From contig USES01000001.1 in NCBI GenBank assembly GCA_900553785.1, positions 1-64,000 on the forward strand: DNA of 64,000 bases. Direction: 5' to 3'. The position numbers and the translations under genes were made by a program. Of this stretch, positions 7,470-16,491 are shown in pieces. Every line of letters begins with the position of its first letter. The stretch's first letter is position 1. This DNA is from an uncultured Clostridium sp. (lineage in GTDB: Bacteria; Bacillota; Clostridia; TANB77; CAG-465). The notes beneath the pieces were generated by a model. The model was not told the DNA's origin and did no database searches. It worked only from the letters and a program-made list of their open reading frames with translations.

Positions 7470-8218
7470 AATTTACAATAATTACATTATTCCCAAATGT
7501 TATACAAGAATATATAAATACAAGTATAATCTCTAATGCAATTAAAAAAGACATTTTGCAAATAGAAATAGTAGATTTAAGAAATTTTGGAAAGGGTAAA
7601 AGACGTAACACAGACGATACCGTCTATGGCGGTGGAACTGGTATGGTTTTAACTGTACCTGTGTTAGATAAAGCACTGTCTAGTATAAATTTAGATAATG
7701 CAAAAATAATTTACTTAAGTCCAAAGGGAAGAACATTTACACAAGATGTTGCAAAGGAATACGCCAAAAACTGTGAACACATTGTACTAATATGTGGACA
7801 TTATGAGGGTGTAGACGAAAGAATATTTAAGCTATATGATATTTGTGAAGTATCTATTGGAGATTATGTGTTAACTGGCGGAGAACTGCCTGCTTTAGCT
7901 ATACTAGATAGTGTAGCAAGATTAACACCAGGCGTTTTAAAGCAAGATGCAGTGTCTAATGAAACATTTGAGGCAGGACTTTTAGAAGAAGCACAGTATA
8001 CGAAACCGCTTGAATATAAAGGACTAAAAGTACCAGATATATTAGTTAGTGGGAATCACGAATTAGTAAATGAGTATAGACTAGAGGACAGAATTTATAC
8101 CACATATTTAAAAAGGCCAGATATGCTTACAAAGTATATTGAACACAATAAATTAAATAAAGAAAAAATAAAACAAATTGTAGCCAAGAAGGAGGGAAAA
8201 CAAAATGGATATAATTAA
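7466..8218 (+). CDS. trmD: tRNA (guanine-N1)-methyltransferase TrmD
   Basis: 250 residues, full length. It methylates G37 of tRNAs with S-adenosylmethionine to prevent frameshifting. The trefoil-knot SPOUT motifs are visible: [22 protein letters not shown], and [15 protein letters not shown]. The C-terminal domain contains [17 protein letters not shown]. It overlaps rimM by 4 bp and its end overlaps the rplS start by 14 bp, so the three genes are translationally coupled. Confidence 0.98.
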   Translation: MKFTIITLFPNVIQEYINTSIISNAIKKDILQIEIVDLRNFGKGKRRNTDDTVYGGGTGMVLTVPVLDKALSSINLDNAKIIYLSPKGRTFTQDVAKEYAKNCEHIVLICGHYEGVDERIFKLYDICEVSIGDYVLTGGELPALAILDSVARLTPGVLKQDAVSNETFEAGLLEEAQYTKPLEYKGLKVPDILVSGNHELVNEYRLEDRIYTTYLKRPDMLTKYIEHNKLNKEKIKQIVAKKEGKQNGYN

Positions 8219-8546
8219 AGCAATTGAAAATGAACAATTAAAAGCAGAAGCTCCAGAATTCAAAATCGGAGATATAGTTAAAGTTCATGTTAAAATTAAA
8301 GAAGGAAACCGTGAAAGAATTCAGGTTTTTGAAGGAATTGTTATTAAACGTCAAAATAGTGGAGCTAACGAAACATTTACAGTAAGAAAAATATCTTATG
8401 GTGTAGGTGTTGAAAGAACATTCTTAGTACACTCAAAAAGAATTGAGAAAGTAGAAGTAGTAAGAAGCTCTAAAGTAAGACGTGCAAAACTATACTATCT
8501 AAGAGATAGAGTAGGTAAAGCAGCAAAGCCAGCTGAAAAGAAATAA
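8205..8546 (+). CDS. rplS: 50S ribosomal protein L19
   Basis: 113 residues with the L19 motifs [20 protein letters not shown] and [13 protein letters not shown], then [17 protein letters not shown] near the C terminus. It sits at the 30S-50S interface. The start ATG lies inside the 3' end of trmD after GGAGGG. It is the last gene of the rpsP-rimM-trmD set; rpmB follows 23 bp later. Confidence 0.98.
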   Translation: MDIIKAIENEQLKAEAPEFKIGDIVKVHVKIKEGNRERIQVFEGIVIKRQNSGANETFTVRKISYGVGVERTFLVHSKRIEKVEVVRSSKVRRAKLYYLRDRVGKAAKPAEKK

Positions 8547-8569
8547 TCAAGATTAGGAGGATTTAAATT

Positions 8570-8755
8570 ATGGCAAAGTGTGAAATTTGCTCAAAAGAGA
8601 TGACTTTTGGAAATAATGTAAGTCACTCAAACAGAAAGACATCAAGAACATACAAACCAAATATTCAATCAGTTAAAATTGATGATGCTGGAACAGTTAG
8701 AACTGCAAAAGTATGTACTAGATGCTTAAAATCTGGAAAAGTAACAAGAGCATAA
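8570..8755 (+). CDS. rpmB: 50S ribosomal protein L28
   Basis: 61 residues. It starts MAKCEICSKEMTFGNNVSHS and ends with TRCLKSG, so it is the zinc-binding form with two Cys pairs (C4, C7 and C50, C53 region). The ATG follows AGGAGG. It is the last gene before a clear terminator and is probably co-transcribed with rplS. Confidence 0.97.
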   Translation: MAKCEICSKEMTFGNNVSHSNRKTSRTYKPNIQSVKIDDAGTVRTAKVCTRCLKSGKVTRA

Positions 8756-8763
8756 ATGTATTT

Positions 8764-8794
8764 AAAGGAGAGTTTTAGTAGCTCTTCTTTTTTT
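8764..8794 (+). terminator. terminator after rpmB
   Basis: AAAGGAGAG (8764-8772) pairs with CTCTTCTTT (8782-8790) with one G-U, followed by a T-run. It ends the ylxM-to-rpmB operon. Confidence 0.8.
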
Positions 8795-8854
8795 ATGCTC
8801 TTCTTGTTTTAATCTGCTTTTTATGGTATATTTGTACCTGAGGAGGAAAGATAT

Positions 8855-9103
8855 ATGTATAAAGATTTCGTGGGTTCAAAAGTTATAGTTATTGTTACAA
8901 CAAAGGGAGAAAGAACTCTTGAGTATACAGGTAAGCTAGTTGCAGATAACGAAAAAACAATTGAACTAGAAAATGTAAATATAGATGGGTTAGTATATAG
9001 TAGCCAAAAAGGGATGTTTGGAAATATAGCTCAATATAAAGTAGATGTTAAAAAAGCTATAATAAACAAAGAGTATATAGTAGCTTGTATGATAGCAGGC
9101 TAG
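8855..9103 (+). CDS. small hypothetical protein, 82 aa
   Basis: It starts at an ATG after GAGGAGGAAAG and reads MYKDFVGSKVIVIVTTKGER; the middle holds alternating beta-type residues (LEYTGKLVADNEKTIELENV). This pattern looks like a small beta-barrel of the SH3/Sm-like kind, but no RNA-binding motif can be pointed to. It is a single gene between two terminators. No family is recognised with confidence, and no function is proposed. Confidence 0.7.
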   Translation: MYKDFVGSKVIVIVTTKGERTLEYTGKLVADNEKTIELENVNIDGLVYSSQKGMFGNIAQYKVDVKKAIINKEYIVACMIAG

Positions 9104-9128
9104 TAATATATAAAAAATGTTCTATAAC

Positions 9129-9163
9129 GTATGGAGAATGTTGAGTTCTACCATACATTTTTT
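9129..9163 (+). terminator. terminator after the 82-aa gene
   Basis: GTATGG (9129-9134) pairs with CCATAC (9151-9156), with inner AGAA/TTCT pairing, followed by ATTTTTT. Confidence 0.8.
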
Positions 9164-9229
9164 GTTGTATATAGACCATATTATACCATCTCAAAATAAA
9201 TTTTAATACTTCCATTTATAGTGTATCTG

Positions 9230-9238
9230 TGGTATAAT
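9230..9238 (+). promoter_or_regulatory. extended -10 promoter of the murT operon
   Basis: TGG followed directly by TATAAT (9233-9238) makes a TGn extended -10. The -35 region (TTCCAT at 9210) is poor. It lies about 20 bp before the murT start codon, so the leader is very short. Confidence 0.65.
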
Positions 9239-9259
9239 GTTGCAGATAAAGGAGAAAAT

Positions 9260-10639
9260 ATGAAAAAGAATTTTAAGTTTTTTTTAGCGTTATATACTGC
9301 TAAACTAGCAAGATTAGCTTTGATTATGTTAAGGAGAAATGCCACATTTTTCCCGGGGAAAATTGCTCTTAAAATATGTCCGGATTTTTTAGGAAGAATT
9401 GGTAAACCTGAAAAAATAATTGGTGTTACAGGAACAAACGGTAAAACTACTGTTTCTAATATGATAATAGATGCTTTAGAGGTAAATGGATACAGGCCAG
9501 TAACAAATAGATTAGGTGCAAATGTTAATGCAGGAATTGCAACATCTTTATTATCTGATGCAAACCTTAAAGGAAATGCCAAGTCAAATCTTGCTGTATT
9601 TGAAATAGATGAAAGAAGTTCGATTAGGGTATATCCATACCTTACTCCAACTTATCTTGTTTGTACAAATTTATTTAGAGATTCTATAAAAAGAAATGCT
9701 CATACAGAGTATATTCAAGGAATAATAAACAAAGACCTACCAAAATCTACAACACTTATATTAAATGCTGATGATTTAATATGTTGTGGTGTGGGAAGTG
9801 ATGAAAACAAGAAAGTATATTTTGGAATAGACAAGCTTCCTACTGATGTGGATAAATGTATAAACCTAATTCAAGATATTAGTACATGTCCTATATGTGA
9901 CACAACACTTGTTTTTGATTATTTAAGATACCATCATATAGGAAAGGCACATTGCCCGAAATGTGGTTTTAAATCACCAGATGCAGATTATTTGGTAAAA
10001 AATATTGATACAGATAATATGACAATTGATGTAGTACATAATGAAAACAAAGATACGTATAGTATTTCAGCCAATGGTATAATTAACATATATAATACAA
10101 TAGCAGCTATTACTTTTTTAAGCGAATTTGGTTTAACATACGATCAAATTGAAAAAGGACTTGAATGTTCGAAAGTAGTGAAAACTAGATTTAGCGAAGA
10201 GAAAGTTGGCAAGGTGGATATTATAATGCATCTTGCTAAAGGTCAAAACCCAGTTGCATGTTCTCGTGTTTTTGATTATATTAAGTCTGAACCAGGAAAT
10301 AAAGCGGTAATTTTAAACTTGGATGACTTTTTTGACGCAAGGGAAACATCAGAAAATCTAACGTGGATATATGATACAGATTATGAATTTTTAGCAGACG
10401 ACAGTATAAAACAAATTGTAATTGGAGGAGTTAGATGCCCTGACCACTATTTGAGATTACTTCTTGCTGGGGTTCCAAAAGAAAAGATTAAATTTACAAG
10501 AAATGAAGAAGATACAGTCGACTTATTAGATTTAAACGGAATTGATAAGGTGTTTATAACTTATGATGTGTATACTATACACATAGCAAATAAAGTAAAA
10601 GCTAGATTAGAGAATAGATTAAAGGAGGAAGAAAAGTGA
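9260..10639 (+). CDS. murT: MurT-like Mur-ligase family protein
   Basis: 459 residues from the ATG after GGAG. MurT with GatD amidates the D-Glu of lipid II in Gram-positives. The Mur-ligase ATP site is intact (GVTGTNGKTTVSNM, residues ~55-68). A Cys4 zinc ribbon, CPICD then CPKCG, interrupts the central domain as in MurT, followed by the DUF1727-type C-terminal domain. The C-terminal segment that usually reads like LNDN-ADG-D-SWIWD is here NLDDFFDARETSENLTWIYD, so the Asp thought to support the amidase site may be replaced. The stop overlaps the downstream GatD-like gene by 4 bp, the normal pairing. The family is sure; the amidation activity is doubtful. Confidence 0.88.
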   Translation: MKKNFKFFLALYTAKLARLALIMLRRNATFFPGKIALKICPDFLGRIGKPEKIIGVTGTNGKTTVSNMIIDALEVNGYRPVTNRLGANVNAGIATSLLSDANLKGNAKSNLAVFEIDERSSIRVYPYLTPTYLVCTNLFRDSIKRNAHTEYIQGIINKDLPKSTTLILNADDLICCGVGSDENKKVYFGIDKLPTDVDKCINLIQDISTCPICDTTLVFDYLRYHHIGKAHCPKCGFKSPDADYLVKNIDTDNMTIDVVHNENKDTYSISANGIINIYNTIAAITFLSEFGLTYDQIEKGLECSKVVKTRFSEEKVGKVDIIMHLAKGQNPVACSRVFDYIKSEPGNKAVILNLDDFFDARETSENLTWIYDTDYEFLADDSIKQIVIGGVRCPDHYLRLLLAGVPKEKIKFTRNEEDTVDLLDLNGIDKVFITYDVYTIHIANKVKARLENRLKEEEK

Positions 10640-11337
10640 AAGTAGAAGTTTTATTTCCAGAGTTTTGCAACTTGTATGGCGATTTGTGGAATATTAAATA
10701 TTTGAAAAGATGTTCAGATGAAGTTGAAGTAATAAATACCTCTTTTACATCTATTCCTGCTTTTGTAACAGAAGATGTTGATATGATATATATGGGGCCT
10801 ATGACAGAAAAGACACAAGAAAAAGTAATTGCAAAACTTATGGAGTACAAAGATAGAATAAAAGAACTTATAGATGAAGAGAAGATATTTTTATTTACAG
10901 GAAATGCGTTTGAAATATTTGGCAAATATATTGAGTGCGATAATGGTATTAAAATAGAGGGACTAGGTTTATTTGATTTCTATTCTAAAAGATATATGTT
11001 AGATAGGTATGCTGGTATGATACTTGGCAAATTTTGTGACATTGAAATACTTGGGTTTAAAAATCAATTTAGCCATAGCTTTGGCAATAACGAGGATATG
11101 TATTTTGTAAAAGCAGAAAAAGGAATTGGGTTAAATAAGGAAAGTAAATTAGAGGGAATTCATTACAAAAACTTTTTTGGAACATACATTTTAGGTCCTC
11201 TTTTCATATTAAATCCATTGTTTGTAAAATATATTTTAGAACTGTCTCATGTAGAAAATTATCACTTGGAATTTGAAGAAGAAATAATGCAAGTATACAA
11301 AGGAAGGCTAGAAGATTTTGAAAGGCTTACGTTTTAG
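10636..11337 (+). CDS. GatD-like glutamine amidotransferase lacking catalytic Cys and His
   Basis: 233 residues from GTG 10636, overlapping murT by 4 bp. The fold is recognisable: NLYGDLWNI near residue 13, a nucleophile-elbow region, GIKIEGLGLFDF, and YKNFFGTYILGPLF. In GatD the elbow reads CGGYQ-LG and the later motif TY-HGP. Here the elbow is FTGNAFEIFG (Thr88 where Cys is expected) and the His position is Leu186 (TYILGP). Both residues needed to release ammonia from glutamine therefore appear absent. It may be a structural partner of MurT, or the pair may use another amine or free ammonia. The alignment is by eye, but both substitutions are clear. Confidence 0.75.
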   Translation: MKVEVLFPEFCNLYGDLWNIKYLKRCSDEVEVINTSFTSIPAFVTEDVDMIYMGPMTEKTQEKVIAKLMEYKDRIKELIDEEKIFLFTGNAFEIFGKYIECDNGIKIEGLGLFDFYSKRYMLDRYAGMILGKFCDIEILGFKNQFSHSFGNNEDMYFVKAEKGIGLNKESKLEGIHYKNFFGTYILGPLFILNPLFVKYILELSHVENYHLEFEEEIMQVYKGRLEDFERLTF

Positions 11338-11345
11338 GTGAAAAC

Positions 11346-12389
11346 ATGGTAAAAAGGGTAATTAAAAAAGTACTTAAAGTAATTGTAGATATATTAGTAC
11401 TTGCAGTACTAATATTAGGGTTTATATTGATAACAGAATTTTCTCCAAAAAATGGTGAAGCATTAAAGACAGTGGGAAAATCTACTGTAAAACTAAGTAA
11501 AAATGCTGAATTAAGTATATTGACATATAATATAGGGCATTTAATATCTAGCGAAAGTGAGTCACTATTTATTGAGGGTGGAAGTAGTACTAAACCTTCT
11601 CAAAAACAGGTAGTTACAGACAACTTAGAAGCTGTAAAAAAAATTATAGAAGATGAAAATGTGGACATAGCACTACTTCAAGAAGTAGATTACAAATCAA
11701 AAGTTTCATATGATGTAAATGAGTATGTAGAATTATCTAACGATTTTAATGGTGTTAGCATGTATGCAGTAGAACAAGATGCTTTCATTCCTTATCCTTT
11801 TCCAAATTTAATAGGAAGTGTTAAAACGGGGATTGGTATGTTAAGTAAATATGATGGTGATGGATGCAGGTTAAATTTGCCACAAACTTATGAGTTTCCA
11901 AAAAGAATATTTACTGCTAAAAAGTGTTTACAAAAAATGGTTATACCAATTGAAAATACAGATAATAAATTAGTTGTAATAAATGTTGACTTGGAAGATT
12001 ATGATGATGGCTCTATGAGAGAATCACAACTAGAAGTGCTTAAAGAAGAAATGCTACTTGAGTATAACAAGGGAAATTATGTTGTAGCTGGTGGAGATTT
12101 TAACATGCTATTTCCAAAGGATGAGGCAAATGAATATGAGAGTATAAATTACACTATAACAAAGATAGATAGCAAGGTATTTCCTGATGACTGGAATATT
12201 GTAACAGATACGAGTAAAAAGACATTTAGATTAAGAAATATTCCATACAATGAGAGCGAGAGCGTAACTGCAACTGTAGATGGTTTTATTACTACACCAA
12301 ATATAGAAGTAAAAAGTGTATCTGCTATTGATACAGGGTTTAAAAATACTAATCACAACCCAGTTAAGATTAAGATTAAGTTAAAGTAA
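11346..12389 (+). CDS. membrane-anchored endonuclease/exonuclease/phosphatase-family protein
   Basis: 347 residues. An N-terminal hydrophobic helix (about residues 10-30) is followed by an extracytoplasmic EEP domain. It holds the metal and catalytic motifs LTYNIG (Asn), LLQEVD (Glu), a central SVKTGIGMLSKY strand, VVAGGDFNM (Asp and Asn) and the C-terminal NHNPVKI (His). Family members cleave phosphodiesters of nucleic acids, inositol phosphates or sphingolipids; the substrate cannot be told. It follows the GatD-like gene by 8 bp and shares its operon, then a bidirectional terminator. Confidence 0.85.
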   Translation: MVKRVIKKVLKVIVDILVLAVLILGFILITEFSPKNGEALKTVGKSTVKLSKNAELSILTYNIGHLISSESESLFIEGGSSTKPSQKQVVTDNLEAVKKIIEDENVDIALLQEVDYKSKVSYDVNEYVELSNDFNGVSMYAVEQDAFIPYPFPNLIGSVKTGIGMLSKYDGDGCRLNLPQTYEFPKRIFTAKKCLQKMVIPIENTDNKLVVINVDLEDYDDGSMRESQLEVLKEEMLLEYNKGNYVVAGGDFNMLFPKDEANEYESINYTITKIDSKVFPDDWNIVTDTSKKTFRLRNIPYNESESVTATVDGFITTPNIEVKSVSAIDTGFKNTNHNPVKIKIKLK

Positions 12390-12394
12390 CATTA

Positions 12395-12428
12395 AAAAAT
12401 ATTCTCCTTAATTTTGGAGAATATTTTT
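12395..12428. terminator. bidirectional terminator
   Basis: AAAAATATTCTCC (12395-12407) and GGAGAATATTTTT (12416-12428) are perfectly complementary. It terminates the murT operon rightward and may also back up the tRNA terminator leftward. Confidence 0.88.
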
Positions 12429-12453
12429 GTATTGTTTCAGTATAAGTAGATAT

Positions 12454-12477
12454 AAAAAAGTCTCAGTTTCCTGAGAC
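12454..12477 (-). terminator. terminator of tRNA-fMet
   Basis: GTCTCAG (12460-12466) and CTGAGAC (12471-12477) form a perfect stem with a 4-nt loop; reading leftward it is followed by six T. Confidence 0.9.
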
Positions 12478-12486
12478 CTAAATAGA

Positions 12487-12562
12487 TGGTTGCGGGGATT
12501 GGACTTGAACCAATGACCTTCGGGTTATGAGCCCGACGAGCTGCCAACTGCTCTACCCCGCG
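12487..12562 (-). tRNA. initiator tRNA-fMet (CAT)
   Basis: 76 nt including an encoded CCA. Reading leftward it begins CGCGGGG and ends CCCCGCA-ACCA, so position 1 (C) faces A72, the unpaired pair that marks initiator tRNA. The anticodon loop is CTCATAA, flanked by the GGG/CCC pairs of the initiator anticodon stem. The T loop is TTCAAGT. It is a single gene with its own promoter and terminator. Confidence 0.97.
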
Positions 12563-12575
12563 ATGCACAATACAA

Positions 12576-12604
12576 AGTATAATATAATTATATGCAGATG
12601 TCAA
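12576..12604 (-). promoter_or_regulatory. promoter of tRNA-fMet
   Basis: Reading leftward: TTGACA (12604-12599), 17-nt spacer, TATACT (12581-12576), about 13 bp before the mature tRNA 5' end. Confidence 0.88.
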
Positions 12605-12642
12605 CCTTTCTTTGCAAAAAAACAAAATATTTTTTAAATTCG

Positions 12643-12671
12643 TTGTAAATGTCCATTTTCTATGGTATAAT
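12643..12671 (+). promoter_or_regulatory. promoter of secG-rnr
   Basis: TTGTAA (12643-12648), 17-nt spacer ending TGG, TATAAT (12666-12671): an extended -10 with a fair -35 box. Confidence 0.82.
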
Positions 12672-12717
12672 AATTCAAGTTAATGAAAGTCAATTATAGA
12701 TATGGAGGGAAATATAC

Positions 12718-12957
12718 ATGTTAGGATGGATTGCTTGGACTTTAATAGTTGTTACTATGATCGTGGCTGTAGCATTAATTGTTGTAGTTATGATGCAGTC
12801 TTCTAAAGAAGGTTCTTCTAGTGCATTAGGCACAAATACATTTTATGGAGCAAATAAAGGAAAAACTATGGATGGTATTCTTTCAAAGCTAACAGTTGTT
12901 TTGGGAATAGTCTTTATAGTACTTTGCTTTTTAACTACTATAGCTATAACTAAGTAA
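12718..12957 (+). CDS. secG: preprotein translocase subunit SecG
   Basis: 79 residues, two membrane helices (about 8-27 and 59-77) separated by the SecG loop with SSKEGSSSALG and NTFYG. SecG stimulates SecYEG-driven secretion. The ATG follows GGAGGG. It is followed 10 bp later by rnr, the usual Firmicute secG-rnr pair, but the commonly linked smpB is not the next gene. Confidence 0.95.
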   Translation: MLGWIAWTLIVVTMIVAVALIVVVMMQSSKEGSSSALGTNTFYGANKGKTMDGILSKLTVVLGIVFIVLCFLTTIAITK

Positions 12958-12967
12958 AGGAATAAGT

Positions 12968-15142
12968 ATGGTAAATATTGAAAAAAGCAGAAAAGAGAGA
13001 GTATTAGAGTTTATATATCAAGAAAAATATGAAAAAATTACTGTAAAACAACTTGCAGTAATTTTTGGCGTTCCTAAAGAGGATATAAAATACCTAGAAA
13101 AGATAGTATCTGAACTAGAAAAAGAAGGAAAAATATATACAGACGACAGCAAAAGAATTTGTAAGATAATAAAAGGCTCTCAAGCAATAGGAACATTTGA
13201 AGTCAGAGCCAATAGCTTTGGCTTTGTTCGTTTAGAAGATGAAGAAATATATATAGCACGTGAAGATTTTGCTGGTGCTTTAAATGGCGATACTGTATTA
13301 GTTAATATCACTAAACCTAAAGCAAATTCTAAAAACGCAGAAGGTATTATTAAGAAAATAATTAAAAGGGCAGACTTGCCTATAGTAGGAATATTTAAAA
13401 AAGGAGAAAACTTTGGCTTTGTGGAGCCAATAGCTAAAGGAATAGAGGATATTTACATACCTAAAAAAGGATGTATTGGCATAGAAAACAACGCGAGAGT
13501 TATTGCAAAAATTGAAAAAAATGCTACTTCAAATAGAAAAGCCGAAGGAAAAATTATAGAAGTGATAGGAACTGAAAATACGGAAGATATAGAAAGAACA
13601 CTTCTAATTAAGTCATATCAAATAAGTGATAAATTTCCTAAAGAAGTAATTCAAGAAGCAGATAAAGTTTCTGAAATCACACCTAAAGATATGTCTTTTA
13701 GACAAGATTTAAGAAATGAAAATATTTATACAATAGACTCTGAAGACACAAAAGATATTGATGATGCAGTTTCAATAAAGAAAGAAAAGGATAACACATA
13801 TAAGCTATCCGTTCACATTGCAGATGTAAGTCACTATGTTTTACCAGGGTCTGCTATAGACAAAGAAGCAATAAAAAGAGGGACAAGCGTATACATGCCT
13901 GGCATTGTAATACCAATGTTACCACGTAGTCTTTCAAACGGTATATGCAGTCTAAATGAGGGCGAAGAAAGACTAGCTCTTTCAATAGATATTATCTTTG
14001 ATGAGAATGCAAAAGTGTTATTTAGTAACATATATAAGTCTATAATTTGTTCAAAGAAAAAAATGACTTATGAAAAAGTAGAAAAAGTGCTAAATAATGA
14101 AGATGAAGAAATATTAAAGGAATATGCTCCATTTAAGGAAGATTTATATTTAATGCGTGAACTTTCAGAAAAGTTAAAACTTGCAAGAAAAAAAGCAGGA
14201 AGTATAGATTTTGATATACCAGAAACTAAAATTGTTTTAGGAGATAATGGTGAAGTTGTGTCTGTTGCACCATATAAAGTTGGAGTATCTAATGGTATAA
14301 TAGAAGAATTTATGCTAATTGCAAATGAGTGCATTGCTAAAACATTTTGTGAACTCAATGCTCCGTTTATATATAGAATACATGAAAAGCCAGATATAGA
14401 TGTATTAAGAGAGCTTAATGAAACGTTAAGTACAATGGGTGCATGTATAAAAGGCATTAACAAAATTCATCCTAAAGCCATAAGTGACGTTTTGGAAAAG
14501 TTTAAAGAGGACAAGAGTAAAGATGCAGTAATTTCAAAATTAGTATTAAGGAGTCTAAAACTTGCAAAATATTCTGATGATTGTCTAGGACATTTTGGTC
14601 TAAACTTTAAGTATTATACTCACTTTACATCTCCTATTAGGAGATATCCAGATTTGTTTATACATAGGGTAATTTCAAAGTATATTGAAAGCGATTATTC
14701 TTTATCTGAAGATGAACTTACAAAGTTATATAAGCAGGCTAAAGCTTATGCTATATCTAGTAGTGCGTGTGAGAGACGCGCAACACTTCTTGAAAGAGAT
14801 GTAGACGATATGTATATGGCAAAATATATGCATTCTCACCTTGGAGAAGAGTACATAGGTACTGTATCTGGAGTAAATAATTATGGAATGTATGTTAAGT
14901 TAGAAAGTACAGTTGAAGGTCTTGTACCTATGGTAAACTTAGAAGATGACTATTATGTATATGAGGAAAAGGCAATGCGCCTTATAGGGCAAAGAACTAA
15001 AAAGACGTATTCAGTAGGAGATACAGTTAGTGTACAAGTTGTCAGAGCGGATGAGACTTCAAGACAAATAGATTTCAGAATTTCGGGAGGAAACAATGAA
15101 AGAGAAAAATACAATAACTTTAGAAGAGATAGAAAAAAATAA
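12968..15142 (+). CDS. rnr: ribonuclease R
   Basis: 724 residues, typical length. RNase R is a 3'-5' exoribonuclease that degrades structured RNA and takes part in rRNA quality control. Order of parts: an N-terminal winged-helix region (ERVLEFIYQEKY), two cold-shock OB domains (GTFEVRANSFGFVRLEDEE; GIFKKGENFGFVEP), the RNB catalytic domain with TIDSEDTKDIDDAVS (metal-binding Asps), then HFTSPIRRYPDLFIHR, and a C-terminal S1 domain with VSGVNNYGMYVKLESTVEGL. The last 47 bp overlap the next gene. Confidence 0.97.
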   Translation: MVNIEKSRKERVLEFIYQEKYEKITVKQLAVIFGVPKEDIKYLEKIVSELEKEGKIYTDDSKRICKIIKGSQAIGTFEVRANSFGFVRLEDEEIYIAREDFAGALNGDTVLVNITKPKANSKNAEGIIKKIIKRADLPIVGIFKKGENFGFVEPIAKGIEDIYIPKKGCIGIENNARVIAKIEKNATSNRKAEGKIIEVIGTENTEDIERTLLIKSYQISDKFPKEVIQEADKVSEITPKDMSFRQDLRNENIYTIDSEDTKDIDDAVSIKKEKDNTYKLSVHIADVSHYVLPGSAIDKEAIKRGTSVYMPGIVIPMLPRSLSNGICSLNEGEERLALSIDIIFDENAKVLFSNIYKSIICSKKKMTYEKVEKVLNNEDEEILKEYAPFKEDLYLMRELSEKLKLARKKAGSIDFDIPETKIVLGDNGEVVSVAPYKVGVSNGIIEEFMLIANECIAKTFCELNAPFIYRIHEKPDIDVLRELNETLSTMGACIKGINKIHPKAISDVLEKFKEDKSKDAVISKLVLRSLKLAKYSDDCLGHFGLNFKYYTHFTSPIRRYPDLFIHRVISKYIESDYSLSEDELTKLYKQAKAYAISSSACERRATLLERDVDDMYMAKYMHSHLGEEYIGTVSGVNNYGMYVKLESTVEGLVPMVNLEDDYYVYEEKAMRLIGQRTKKTYSVGDTVSVQVVRADETSRQIDFRISGGNNEREKYNNFRRDRKK

Positions 15143-15821
15143 AATAGACGAAAATATTGAGGCTAAGAAAAAAATAAGTTTCAAGACTTTTCTAAAAAAA
15201 GAAATAGCACCTTTTACACTTGTGTGTTTAGTTATATGTGTACTTATTACTTTAGTAGGGGTAGTATCTACTTTAGATAGTATAAGAAAAATAGATGGGT
15301 GTGAAGAAATTTTTTGTGGTAATAAATCCAGTATGCTAGAAGGCTTTTTAAATAGGTTAAAGATGCTGGGAGTTACAGCTATTGCAGCTCTTGTACCATA
15401 TTTTTACTTACCGTTTTTAGGACTATTTGGATATGTGTATTATGAGGCAATTTCATTTGCACATGTAATAAATATATATGGATATGCTTTAGGCGTTTTA
15501 AGATATATCGTTCCATTTGTATTAAATGTTTTTTGTATTTCTGTATTCACTTCTCTTTCAATATATTTGGCAAAGATTTATACAGCAAGATTTAAGCTAA
15601 ATAGAAAGAATGCTATGAGCTTTACAAAATTTAGACTCAAAGTATATGAAATGATGAAAAATGAAAAGAAGTTTAATGAGTTACAAAATAAAGACAAAGA
15701 AAGAACAGATAAAATTGAAAAAGGTATAAAAAAAGTAGAATGGAAAAATGTAGCTATTATTGCAGGTGTATTAGTAGTGCTACAATTTGTGTCTGTTTTA
15801 ATAGAAACTTTGGTTATATAG
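15096..15821 (+). CDS. hypothetical integral membrane protein
   Basis: 241 residues. The ATG at 15096 lies inside the rnr 3' end, directly after CGGGAGGAAAC, a strong ribosome-binding site that justifies the 47-bp overlap. The N terminus is charged (residues 1-35). Hydrophobic helices follow at about 38-62, 85-110, 125-160 and 215-240, with a long basic cytoplasmic loop between the last two (KFRLKVYEMMKNEKKFN). The arrangement is loosely like SpoIIM-type membrane proteins, but no diagnostic motif is present. It is coupled to rnr and followed by trmB after 9 bp. Confidence 0.75.
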   Translation: MKEKNTITLEEIEKNKIDENIEAKKKISFKTFLKKEIAPFTLVCLVICVLITLVGVVSTLDSIRKIDGCEEIFCGNKSSMLEGFLNRLKMLGVTAIAALVPYFYLPFLGLFGYVYYEAISFAHVINIYGYALGVLRYIVPFVLNVFCISVFTSLSIYLAKIYTARFKLNRKNAMSFTKFRLKVYEMMKNEKKFNELQNKDKERTDKIEKGIKKVEWKNVAIIAGVLVVLQFVSVLIETLVI

Positions 15822-15830
15822 GGAGAAAAA

Positions 15831-16490
15831 ATGAGACAAAGAAACGTAAAAAATCAAGAGGAAATTTTAAATGCTTGCGATAGATATGTCACTGCTCCAG
15901 AAAGCTTTAAAGGAAAGTGGAAAGGAACATATGACGGCATATATTTAGAGATAGGAATTGGAAAGGGCCAGTTTATATATAATAAAGCAATACAAAACCC
16001 TAATATATTGTTTGTTGGAATTGAACTAAATAAAGGTGTAATAGCACTTGCTACAAAAAAGATTAAAAGACTTGAAGAAGAAAGTGGTGTAAGAGCATAC
16101 AATCTAAGACTTTTCGCATATGATGCTTCAAAACTTCAAGAAGTTTTTGAAAATGGTGAAGTAGATAAAATATACTTAAATTTTAGTGACCCATGGCCTA
16201 AGAAAAAACATGAAAAAAGAAGACTTACATCAACAGCATTTTTAAACATATATAAAGAAATATTAAATAATAAAGGCTTAATTGAGCAAAAGACAGATAA
16301 TAGGTCTTTAATGGAATATAGCATAATGAGCTATAACAAGAATAAAGCTACAATAGAGGACATATCTTTAAATGTATATGAAGATATTAAATCTTTAAAG
16401 CTGCAGGACAATGTAGCTACGGAGTATGAAGAAAAGTTTAGAGAAAAAGGACCAATATATAAAATCGTGGTAAGACTTGGAGGGGAGTAA
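15831..16490 (+). CDS. trmB: tRNA (guanine-N7)-methyltransferase TrmB
   Basis: 219 residues. It adds the m7G46 modification to tRNAs using S-adenosylmethionine. The Rossmann motif LEIGIGKGQFI (residues ~43-53) is followed by FVGIELNKGV, the signature NFSDPWPKKKHEKRRL and, near the C terminus, EQKTDN. The start ATG follows GGGAGAAAA. It is co-transcribed with the membrane protein upstream and the small membrane gene downstream. Confidence 0.96.
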   Translation: MRQRNVKNQEEILNACDRYVTAPESFKGKWKGTYDGIYLEIGIGKGQFIYNKAIQNPNILFVGIELNKGVIALATKKIKRLEEESGVRAYNLRLFAYDASKLQEVFENGEVDKIYLNFSDPWPKKKHEKRRLTSTAFLNIYKEILNNKGLIEQKTDNRSLMEYSIMSYNKNKATIEDISLNVYEDIKSLKLQDNVATEYEEKFREKGPIYKIVVRLGGE

Positions 16491-16491
16491 T

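Noticed and set aside
12437..12625. Leftward 62-codon open frame over the tRNA
   Set aside because: It is the translation of the tRNA-fMet gene with its terminator and promoter; the tRNA explains the conservation-like pattern.
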